From: Chrysomallon squamiferum | Taxonomy: Eukaryota; Mollusca; Gastropoda; Neomphalida; Peltospiridae | Direction of reading: 5' to 3' | Assembly: GCA_012295275.1 (NCBI GenBank) | Contig: CM022667.1 | Coordinates: 3,324,501-3,388,500 of the forward strand | DNA: 64,000 nt | In this document: one piece after another, positions 42,437-53,619 of the stretch | Position numbering within the stretch: the stretch's first letter is position 1 | How the letters are laid out: each line of letters starts with the position of its first letter | Translations under genes and position numbers: made by a program | Notes under the pieces: model-generated | Database searches by the model: none | Told to the model about the DNA's origin: nothing | Seen by the model: only the letters and a program-made list of their open reading frames with translations

Positions 42437-44749
42437 AGTGAAATAATATAGAGTCCAACAATGGATAAAAATCAAGCTATTTCTCACTGTACGCCTTTAT
42501 ATGCTTCTACTCGTGCGATCACTAAGTTGTCAAGTGAAGATTCCAGGGTGTGTATACAGGTGAGGTTGCCAGGGGCGCGTATTAATACAAGTTACTATGG
42601 GAGCCATATTCCTTCATTATATTGTCATAATATACTAAACATTGTCATGTTTCAATTTTCATTTTATATAGTTATAATACATTTACATACATAATTAATT
42701 GAAACTTTCTGCAAAGTATTGTTTTATTCTTCTGATATCTCTATTATTTTTTAGGAACTACATTATTCTAGATACGTATTCATCAACTTCCGTAACCGCC
42801 ATTGGACTTCACTGGATTTAACCTTTGACCTCCGTTGCTCGGGGATGGATTTCCTGGGCGTATAGTTTTGCTGCCTGGTATCGCACGCCTTTGTTTACGG
42901 TTGGAAAACACGCGGGTGGAAGCTTTCATAAATTTCATTTTTCAGTTATAGTTAATTATCTTTATTCATTAATGCTACTTATTACTATTCACCAATGTTG
43001 TTACAGTCCACATGCGGTCACTTGTTTATGTAAGGTGCCTTAACACGTGAAACTTGAACATAATGGTAAATTAAACAGTATTCACTGTATAATGTGTATT
43101 GTATACACAACTCACATGTATAAGACATTAAAAAGTTTAGTCAAACTAGAAATAATAACTCTGTACACCTGTTTATTTATACTAATTAGTTAAGCAGAAG
43201 AAAATATAAACAATTTTTTGAGGGTTTATCTCTCTCTCTCTCTCATATTTTTATTCTGTCTCTCTAATTTTATTTTATATTGAAATTAATAACAAAAAAA
43301 GTACATTCAGTACGTACAGTAACAACAACAAACTCATCAATAATATCAGTAGTAATAATAATAACAACAACAGCTTTATAGTAAAAATAGTATTGTGGTG
43401 GTAATAGTAGTAATATTAGTAGTAGTCAGGGCCTGATTTATGAGGAAGAAAAGGGAGCAACTGACATCCAGACTTAAAAATTTAATTAAAAAAAAAATAA
43501 TATTAGTTTTATAAAATTTATTCGCCTTACTAATTTTATAAGTCACTTTTTTCTTCTTCTTCTTCGTCTTTTTTTTTTTTTTTTTTTTTTTTCTATTTTC
43601 TTCATTTCTTTTTCGACTCCCCTCCCATTAATCTGTGGTAATAAAGATTATAAAAATAAAACCCACTGAAATACATAACAAACTCATGGACACACAGACA
43701 GAGACTTTAAAAAAGATGAATATTTAATTAACTCTTATTTCTCTTACGTCACTTTATGTTGCATTTTAGATTACTTTTTTCTGTTGCCTACAAACCAAAC
43801 ACGTTACTTAATTTTTAATGCTTTGTTGTATTGTTACGATGATTTTAGCGTTTTTTATGGACTTATTTATAGCTCCGAATAAGAAAAATATCTATACAGC
43901 CTATTTGTTATTTTTAGATTGTCATTTATTTGAAAAGAATTTCCAAAGAGGTCGATGAGAGCATTCGATTTTGATTTAGACCAATGAGCTTTACCGACCC
44001 ATCACTGTCGTCTGCTTCTGGGATGAGCAGACGGCGTTTTGTTTCCGCTGTTGCGACAACAAAAGAATGAAAACAAGTGTTTAATAATAGACAGTTTTCA
44101 GTTTATCATGGTGACGAAGGAAAACAACAAATACACATTTTTAAACGTCTGTTTTATTTTTTCTATCTCGAATAAATTTATGTTTCATCACCAATAAAAC
44201 AGTTATTAAATAAACTTTACCGGGATAGATTTAGATATCTCAACGGCAATATATATGTAACAGTCTTTTTTAAAAAGCAACACACACACCCTATACACAT
44301 TCACTGAATAAATAAATGCTTGTTATTTTATATATTCAAACGTACTTGCGTGTGTATGTGTTGTGTCCGATTGATGTGTGTATATGTGTGTTTGTGAATG
44401 ATTGTGATCATAATAACTACAATGTAACTTAGAACGTAATATATATGAACAATAAATATATGAGTTTAAAAGACAGTGTGAATAAATCTAATCATTACTG
44501 TTATTTCTTATAAATAAATAAAAAATAAAAATAAAATTTAATGAAATATAAATAATTATTTTGGATTGGGTTGTTTTTTTTTTTTTTACAACAAATTTAT
44601 TTTATGATATTTCTGCAATAATTTGGGCTGCATTCCACTAAAATGGGCTAAACAGAATCAAATTTTGGTTAATAGATCAATGAAAAGGCAAACAATTATT
44701 TTGAAATACTTAGCAGAATAATCTGGTAATTTGGTAACAGATATTCAGT

Positions 44750-44785
<36 letters not shown>

Positions 44786-44842
44786 CGCCGAAACAGGTAC
44801 AAACAAGTAAATAACGCAAACACACACACACCCACACACACA

Positions 44843-44913
<71 letters not shown>

Positions 44914-45032
44914 ACGCACACTATCTAATTATCTAAATATAAATCAATTTGAGTTCAGTAAATGTTTAATCTAAATTTATTTCCAAAGAGTATTTGTGAG
45001 TACATATTTTAATAAAATGGAAATCGTTTCAA

Positions 45033-45105
<73 letters not shown>

Positions 45106-46067
45106 AACTCATTGTCGCGGATTTTTCATACAAACTAAATTAGCAGCTCAGTGATCGATCAGTGTTTCTTATCAAATATTAACATTAGCATCAGTTAGGT
45201 CTGTAATTATCACACTTTTTGTTGTGTGATATTAGTTTATTTGTTTACCCAGACGCCATAGAACTAAACGAGTGATGTTCAGCGGTCGATAAGACTCTGT
45301 GTGACAGTCGTAAATAATTGAAGTGATATCTGTAAATGCGAAAAAGATTCAGGTAGCGCAGTGTAACGAAATTCGTTTGTAACTTAATACAAGCTGCGAA
45401 AAATCGTTTCAGTCAATAGTGTGGCAACATGACGACATTAACAGTATAATGGCAGTTATCATATACGATAAATAAATGTTTTGAAATAAAAATTAGCAGA
45501 TGATAAATAGAGAAATAAAATTACTTAAAAGAAGAAATGAATAGGTACTTAGACACACAAACACACACACACACACACACACAGCTATGGAGAAAGAAAG
45601 AGAAATAATTATTTCTCCCATACACATGCACACACTACAATACTAACAAATAGCTCGGCAAAACTCAGAGAAAATATAATTTTTTATAAAAGAAAATAGA
45701 CAGAACTAGATAATAAATCGTTGAACTGAAATGCCCGTTTCCATCAGCCACTGAACATGGTTTTATTTTAGGGGTGATCTTTTTTTTATTAAGCACGTGT
45801 AAGCTAACTCCAGCTCGAAGACTACTTCTGTCACCTGGAATATTTTCATATACGTATTGTTTTGCCATCAAATAAATTATAAAATACGTCTGTCTGTTTC
45901 TATTTTCTAACAGAACAATCTTAATCTGTGTGTATTTGTCTGAGTGCGTGCGTGCGTGTGTTTTGTCACCAAATTGTATTCTAGCGCAATCCATTTCACA
46001 AATTGTTTTTACTTCAGAATTAACGGTGCTCAAAAATCGTGGCCGAAATCAGGGGAAAAGAATCGGT
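42437..46067. other. Spacer between divergent CFAP20 and RNA ligase genes
   Basis: This should contain the CFAP20 promoter on its left side and the ligase promoter with any 5' exon on its right. The part at 42540-42930 is less AT-rich and holds X-box-like half sites GTTGCC (42565-42570) and GTAACC (42792-42797). Repeats: poly-T 43567-43592, poly-A 44751-44783, CA run 44819-44915, CT run 45036-45104, CA run near 45560-45583. An acceptor-like CAG at 46015-46017, preceded by TTTTTACTT, may begin the first recognised ligase exon. No other gene is supported. Confidence 0.55.
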
Positions 46068-46855
46068 ATGGCCATATCAACAAAAAAGCAGGAAGTATTT
46101 TCTGCTGCCGAAATAAAATCAGGAATTTTGTCGCATCTGGAAGGCAACGATCTTTACCAGAAAGTGTCATCCCATCTCAAATGCTTAGATCAAACTCCTG
46201 ATTTTGAAGAAGAGAATCTCAAAGCTGAAAAGTTGGTTTTAAATTATTATGCAATTGACATTACACCACTCATCCACAATTTGAAGCGTTTACATAATCA
46301 AACCATCTTAAAACCCCTGACAGTTTTACATTTATTATTGTAATTAGATTGACTAAATCAGTACCATAAATACAGATAAATAATTAATTTTTATATATGA
46401 CATAGTTTTAATAAATCGCATATAACTTTGATACTAATAAAATTTATTATTAAATTAAATATTAATTATAATTTATAGGGGATTGCATTCAGATTCTGAC
46501 GGTTTCAAATTTCAAATTTTTGCACAGCTCTGTTTTAATTATTATTTTATTTTATCATATTTTATTTTATTTTATTTTATTTATAGCTGATATGTTCTTC
46601 ATGCTAGGGTATCATTAAACATTCATTCATTCATACCAGATTTCAGTTGTGTTTTCAATGCTTGTTTCAAAGTAGAGTTTATTTAATAAATATCTCTTTG
46701 TTTGGATTACCGACTTAAAAATGAATCCTTATTCTTATTCTCTTTTTTATTATTACTATTGTTGTTGTTGTTTGTTATTATTACTATTAATTTTTTGTTA
46801 TAATTGTTGTTGTTGTTGTTATTGTTATTATTATTATTGTTATTATTATTATTAC

Positions 46856-46892
<37 letters not shown>

Positions 46893-47282
46893 TTAAGATG
46901 GCTTCAGTGGGCAGTAGGAATAAAAGAACTGAAGGTCATTCACCAAGCTGTGCCTGTTGGAATTCTGCCAAACGGTTACCAGGGATCCCTGATTGATGTA
47001 AAAGTCTTCTCAAAAAGAGGACCTGACGATGGTATCTATGACAACAATGAAGAAATTAGAGAAAAGGTAAGACGGGAATAAAAAAATAAAATAAAATTAC
47101 TGATATCAGCAAAAACAAATATTAAATGGGATTTCTATAATTATTTTCAAATTGATTGTTCAGTTATGCTTTTATTGCTGTTGAAGATAAATTTTCAGTA
47201 CTTCACTTATAAACATTTCTAATGCTTGGCATTCATTTTTAAAACATCTTTGGAGTTGAATTATATACTTGTGTGTGTATGA

Positions 47283-47328
<46 letters not shown>

Positions 47329-49137
47329 AAACATTCATGAGTGTGTTTTTGTGTGTATGACAGTATATCTTAATACTTTTTAAAATTATTGTTTGTTTGG
47401 TACAGGTTGCTAGGGGTAACACATTTCTTCACATTGATAATGGTCCGTACCATGGTACAACCTGTATCCTCTATGCAATGAAAAAATTCACTGGTGGTCT
47501 TGGTGATGATGATGACAGAGAGAAGGGAGATAACCACACATGGAAAAAATATTTTACTAAGGTAATTTTCTAAAACATTTTTCAGTAGATCAGAAAAGAA
47601 TTTTAAGTATAAAAAAGAGGGAAAAAAACAAAAGCAGTTAATAGTAATAATAAAAATATATTCAAAATTGATCGAAAATTTGATATTTTAATTAATAACT
47701 AGATATTAAATTTTTTTATTAATTTCTTTATTTTATTTTATTTCACTTTATTAACTTCAATAACTTCTAGAAATTTCATATTCACAATATACTTTAACAT
47801 TAATCATTAATAAAAATAAAAACTTTTTAATTATTCTTTTTTTTAATTTAGCAATTTTATGGATCAATAATAATTTAAAAAATAATTTAAAAAAAAAAAA
47901 AAATTGTGGAACCATAATAAAATAAACCAAAAATATTTTAATTCATTTTAATAATAATCTTGAGTTTTACTGGAGATAAAAATATTTGAAAAACGTTTCA
48001 GCAAATCAAATTCACTGACAGTATTGTGGCTACAAGGAAAGCCAATGGAGAAGCTGCTCACTTGAGTTGCCGAAACATTGACAGAGAATTTGTTTTGTGC
48101 GGTGGATCTAAGAATGTTCACATGCTTTTCAGAAAAAAGCGTAAGTTAATATACACAGACCTGTTTTTTTTAAACAGTTACACTAAAAATAAGATATATA
48201 TTTAACTGTAAGGTGTTTAAAATATCTTTTTTTTAAATTTTATTTTATTTATGGAAAGTCCTTCATATGTGCATAATAGTAGATACAAAAGATAATTGCA
48301 AAATAATAACTAATAATCAACAAGACTTCTAATGAAATATTCTTTCAGGTTTATGGCATAAGTTACACCATACAGTTATGTTAGTGGTTGTTTAGATAAC
48401 GTTATTTTTAAAAATATATTAACAGTAGACCATAAAACATTATCTTGAAGACAGTTTCAGTTATTGGTTGTTTAGAAAGTATTACAATATAAACATGTAT
48501 TAAGAGTAGACAATATTTGTTTTATTATAAAGACTGATTCTATTATTGCTTGTTTGGATAATGTTATATTTTAACACATGTATTAACAGTCAACTTAAAA
48601 AATGTTATCCTGAAGAAAGTATTCATTATTAGTTGTTTAGATGACATTATATATTAACAGTGGACATAAAACGTTACCCTGAAGAAAGTACTCATTTTTA
48701 GTTGTTTAGATAACATTATATTTTAACATGTATTAACAGTGGACACAAAAATGTTATCCTGATGAAAGTATTTATTATTAGTTGTTTAGACAATATTATA
48801 TACTAACATATGTATTAATAGTAGACACAAAAATGTTATCCTGAAGAAAGTACTCATTTTTAGTTGTTTAGATAACATTATATTTTTATTATGTATTAAC
48901 AGTGGACATAAAACGTTACCCTGAAGACCGATTCCGTATTGCCAGAGAAGTGTGTGAGACTGTTATGGATGTTCTGGAACAAATGAACCCAGAAGATAAA
49001 TACAGGTTAGTAAAAATAAAATCTAGAGACCCCGAAATTAGAAAACAATTAACCACAGATATTTACTTCATCTTGTAAACGCAACCTTTTTTATAAAATA
49101 TTCAGGGTTAAAAAATTATTTTTATATAAATGTATAA

Positions 49138-49196
<59 letters not shown>

Positions 49197-49683
49197 ATTA
49201 TAAATGTGAAAAAAAAATCATATATAATTGAAATGCATATTACAGGTACAATTCTTTTATAATTATTAATTTTTTTTTTTTTTTTTTTCACCTTTGAGAT
49301 TTTGTAACCACTTTCTTTTATTTTTATAAGATTGATTTATTATGCCTTCATTGATTATGAAGTGTGAATAGAATTTAAAAAAATTATACACTTTATTTAT
49401 TTTTAGATTACTGAGTTTTTTAGCGCTAACTCACTACACTGCAGTGTTTGAAATTCTTGCACCTCACCACCAACATGTTGAAGATCTTTCATATCTGTCT
49501 AGGTTTGTATTAGAATGTGTTAGATGTGTTTCTTATATTGGGGATGTATCTTTATGTTTGTGTGTCTGTGTGTGTGTGTTTATTTTATTTACAATAAGAA
49601 TAATGATAATAACAAAAGTAATGGTGACAGTGACAGCAATGATAATGATGATATTTTAAACAGAATAATAATAATAGTAATTA

Positions 49684-49750
<67 letters not shown>

Positions 49751-52700
49751 CATAATCATCATCATTATCATCATAAAAATATTTTGCCTACGGATGATAT
49801 ATATCTCATATAAAGAGTAATTAAATTATCTGTAATTGTAATAAAGTAATTATTTACACTTTCTCATATTCACTTTTTGTTTTTTTAGCTTTTCACTTAC
49901 AATCATTTGCTTAAGCTTGTTAACAAATAATGATTATTCTGTTTCAAATATGTTTATTTATACTTAAACACACAATAGAAGAATATGGACAGTTAGAAAA
50001 TAATAATGTTAGTATGTTAGTGTGTTGGTGAAATGAGAAGTTAGTATAGTACCACACATATAGGAATAGGAGTAAATTTATATTTAATTTTCAGTCCTCA
50101 ACTCAAATTCATCACATGGACACTGAGTGACCTTGAACCATCCAAAGAAAACCAACTTTGTACAGTACCACCACACATAGGAATAGAAGTGAGTATAGTA
50201 TCATACATGCAGGAATAGAAGTGAGTATAGTATCATATATACAGAAATAGAATGTGAGTATAGTACAACATATATAGGAATAGAAGTGAGTATAGTACCA
50301 CACATAGGAATAGAAGTGAGTATAGTATCATACATACCGGAATAGAAGTGAGTATAGTATCATATGTACAGGAACAGAAGTGAGTATAGTATCATATATA
50401 TAGGAATAGAAGTGAGTATAGTACCACACATATAGGAATAAAAGTGAGTATAGTACCACACATATAGGAATAAGAGTGAGTATAGTACCACACATATAGG
50501 AATAGAAGTGAGTATAGTATCATACGTACAGGAATAGAAGTGAGTATTGTATCATACAGGAATGAGAGTGAGTATAGTACCACACATACAGGAATAGAAG
50601 TGAGTATTGTATCATACAGGAATGAGAGTGAATATAGTACCACACATATAGGAATAGAAGTGAGTATAGTACTACATATAGGAATTAAAAAAGGATTTTC
50701 ATCTACTTCATACATATTAAAATAATAATCAAATTTATGTTTTAAAAAATTAATGTTCCTGTTGTGATGACGATGTTGATGTTTGTTTTTCAGATTGCTC
50801 GTGCTCTAGGTTTAACAACTGTAGATTATGATGTGTTGCCTTTGTCTCAGGTAGAAAACAGAATGAAACAGGTAAAAACTAAAATATTAAACTACTGAAA
50901 CAAAAATCACTCAAACCATATTTCTCAGAATATTTACTAACAGTTACCTTGGACATTGTCCAGAATGAAACAGATGAAAATTACTGACATAAAAAAATCA
51001 CTCTGAAGAAACCTCACTACAGATATGATCATTCTTGTTTCAATTAGTTCAGTGATAGACAACCTTCTTGAGATTTGGTTAGTTGCAGGGTCTAACCTTA
51101 TGAAAGGAACTGACTGTTAGAAAGTATTTATAATTTATCAAAATGTCCCTGTCATCAAAAACTGCCATTAATTCATGAAATTTGTCTACAGTTCATTGAT
51201 GTAATTATTATGACAAAAGCACTTCAGTACCTAGTATTTATTTATTTATTTATTTATTTATTTTATTTTATTTTATTTTTTTTAAATATTTGCTCATTGT
51301 TTTTGTTTTACAGATACGTGAGGGATATAATTACGAAGGGGAAGTTTTATATTTTTTGGATTCCTCAGGCTCTGTTATGGGGTTGTTGAAAAAGAAAACA
51401 ATTTGGTAAGTTTGCCCTGATCATTTTTTTTTCTTTCCTTGGTTTGAAAAACAGCATTCCATTTCTACACATTTCACTACTAAAGCATACTATGCACTGA
51501 AATTATTTTCTGTTAGGGATTTTCATAAGACAAACTGTTACATAAAATATGTAAATTTTTGTAAATTATTTTTCAGGTATATTTTGTGTCGAGCAATCAG
51601 AGAAAAAGTAAGAGGAGCCTGTTCATCAGCAGAAAAATCACCTAGCAACTACTCACTGTCCAAGTCCATTAACATGGTAAGTTACTCACTGTCCGAGTCC
51701 ATTAACATGGTAAGTTACTCACTGTCCAAGTCTATTAACATGGTGAGTTGTTTACTGTCCAAGTCCATTAAACATGGTGAGTTACTCACTGTCCAAGTCC
51801 ATAAACATTGTGAGTTATTTACTGTCCAAGTACATTAACATGGTGAGTTACTCACTGTCCAAGTCCATAAACTGGTGAGTTACTGTCCAAATCCATAAAC
51901 ATGGTGAGTTGTTTACTGTAAAAGTCCATAAACATGGTGAGTTGTTTACTGTAAAAGTCCATAAACATGGTGAGTTGTTTACTGTAAAAGTCCATAAACA
52001 TGGTGAGTTGTTTACTGTAAAAGTCCATAAACATGGTGAGTTGTTTTATGTCCAAATCCATAAAGATGGTGAGTTATTTACTGTCCAAGTCAATAAACAT
52101 GGTGAGTTATTTACTGTCCAAGTCCATAAACATGGTGAGTTGTTTACTGTACAAGTCCATAAACATAGTTAGTTATTTACTGTCCAAGTCCATATAAATG
52201 TTGGTTGGTGTCCATTCATGAAACAGCTGCTACTAATTATTATTGTTGTTGTTGTTGAAGTTGTCACACCATCATCATCATCATTATCATCAGCATCATT
52301 ATTATCATTATTATTAAAATTTTCAGACAGAGAAGAGAATCACAGAAATTCAGGACTGGTTAGGACTGGATGAGGAAAGTGTTCGGTTGTGGAAGGTAAA
52401 TTAAAAATTTGGCAAAACAAAAAAATACACAAATTATTTAAAACTGAGGTTTTTCATAGACCGCAGAACAAGCCATGCAAATCAAAAGAAAATATAATTA
52501 AGTCAGTCTGTGTCTGTGTGTGTAATGTATGTGTATGTGTGTGTATATATATATATATATGTATGTGAATGTATAGATCTAGATATGATATGTGTATGTA
52601 TGAGTGGGTATGTATGTATGTTGTGTGTGTGTGTGTGTTTGAATGTATGGATATAATATGATAAAGAGAGTAATGCTTTTATTTCAGACTCTAGCAAGCA

Positions 52701-53619
52701 GATTTCTTAAATGGTGCATCAACAGACTACAGAGTGATAAACTTTCTACTGCTGACCTCATGGACAAGTTTCCAGTCTTGTGGTAATAATATTCACTGCA
52801 CAGCATTTTCTGATTTTATCTTAGAGTCTCATTAACAAGGTTTTTTTAAATGACTCGTCAAAAAATCAACAAAGACTCTGGGTTTTTTACATTTTAATTT
52901 TGAATTTTATTTACTAGTTTTGTAATTGACTCATTAAAAAGGCACCAAATGCAGTAATTTTTTTAACTCTTTTTTCAAATTTTATTTACAAGTTTTGTAA
53001 ATGACTTATTTTACCTTTTACTATTTATTTTTTTATTTGGTTTCATAAGTAAAATATAAAACAAATTAATGAATATTTGTTCTGTTTAAAATTGACACCT
53101 TGGATCCTTTTAACTTTTTTTTTTTTTTTTTTTTAAATATTTAGTCATTTTGTGCTAATGGTTGATAGGAGTGAAGTATTCTTAAAGCAGAATGAAAATT
53201 AAATTATTTAAAGATTTCAATACTTTCATGTAATAATGAATTAAAGATTGTCAGATATCAGGTGCTTGTTTTTAATGATCATTCAGTCATGTTGCTTTTA
53301 TTCTGTTTTATTTAATATTAATAATATTAGTTTGAGAATGTTTTTGTACACATAATAAATGAATTCTATTTTAAACAAATTAAGTAAGTTTTCTTATTTA
53401 TCAGTAACAGGTTTAAAATTATAAAACATAATGATACAAATACAGTGCACTGTTTTGTTAGGAACAAACCAGTTTTTGTTATTTTTATTTTTAATGTTTA
53501 AACTTAGAGATTTAGTTTTAATGTTATATTTTGTTGACAGGAAACAACATTTGGAAGAGAGTGGAATGACTGACAGAATTTTAGCTTGTTGGCAGGAACC
53601 ATCAGGATCTGATTCCTAA
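46068..53619 (+). CDS. RNA ligase of the lysine nucleotidyltransferase superfamily
   Basis: Enzymes of this fold seal RNA ends through a covalent lysyl-AMP. Exons: 46068-46339, 46898-47066, 47406-47561, 48002-48140, 48903-49005, 49407-49502, 50095-50188, 50794-50871, 51314-51405, 51577-51676, 52327-52395, 52688-52782 and 53541-53619. They join in phase to 1542 bases, 513 residues. Visible motifs, in the expected order: motif I at about 209-216, ATRKANGE, with K212 as likely nucleophile; VLCGGSKN at about 230-237; motif IIIa-like TAVFEILAP at 291-299; motif IV YEGEV at 376-380; motif V LLKKK at 393-397. The roughly 200 residues before motif I and 110 after motif V are not recognised. The frame stays open upstream of the chosen ATG, so the true start may lie earlier. 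It resembles T4 Rnl1-type ligases more in motif layout than in sequence. The substrate is unknown, and a tRNA-splicing or RNA-repair role is inference. Three junctions carry unusual tandem arrays. Confidence 0.85.
46584..46635 (+). mobile_element. Possible truncated non-LTR element or SINE tail
   Basis: In ligase intron 1, a stretch with CATGCTAGGGTATCATTAAA followed by ATTC repeats looks like the 3' tail of a retroposon. Only a fragment is present, with no coding remnant, so the call is weak. Confidence 0.2.
47282..47326. repeat. (GT)n microsatellite
   Basis: A GT run in ligase intron 2. Confidence 0.95.
48420..48930 (+). repeat. About 78-bp repeat copied from the exon 5 acceptor of the RNA ligase
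   Basis: The real junction ATTAACAG followed by TGGACATAAAACGTTACC (exon from 48903) is repeated upstream near 48420, 48501, 48580, 48657, 48735 and 48820. The copy at 48657 matches the first 25 exon bases, then continues AAGTACTC in place of the true exon sequence. Each unit also carries a TTAGTTGTTTAGATAAC-like block. Confidence 0.9.
49141..49192. repeat. (TA)n microsatellite
   Basis: A pure TA run in ligase intron 5. Confidence 0.95.
49685..49748. repeat. (ATT)n microsatellite
   Basis: About 21 ATT units in ligase intron 6. Confidence 0.95.
50042..50690 (+). repeat. About 32-bp repeat copied from the exon 7 donor of the RNA ligase
   Basis: Exon 7 ends ...CACATAGGAATAGAA with donor GTGAGTATAG at 50189. 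The same junction recurs at about 50221, 50254, 50286, 50316, 50348, 50380, 50411, 50444, 50476, 50508, 50540, 50567, 50600, 50627 (GTGAAT) and 50661. One diverged copy lies before the exon, at 50042-50075. The minus-strand frame over the array is repeat-encoded. Confidence 0.93.
51644..52195 (+). repeat. 33-bp repeat copied from the exon 10 donor of the RNA ligase
   Basis: Exon 10 ends ...TCCAAGTCCATTAACATG with donor GTAAGT at 51677. About 16 copies follow, with donor-like GTAAGT or GTGAGT at 51710, 51743, 51777, 51810, 51843, 51875, 51904, 51937, 51970, 52003, 52036, 52069, 52102 and 52135, and a last GTTAGT at 52168. Spacing is mostly exactly 33 bases. An inner group shares TTTACTGTAAAAGTCC. 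Confidence 0.95.

Noticed and set aside
50392-50715. 107-codon minus-strand open frame
   Set aside because: It is a translation of the exon 7 donor repeat, and its periodic peptide follows the DNA period.
51852-52172. Open frames on both strands over the exon 10 donor array
   Set aside because: They persist only because a 33-bp repeat without stops stays in frame. Apart from possible donor slippage from exon 10 there is no reason to call a gene.
50189-52195. Regularly repeated units that superficially look like a CRISPR array
   Set aside because: The copies are contiguous tandem units with no unique spacers, include splice junctions of the host gene, and lie in animal DNA.
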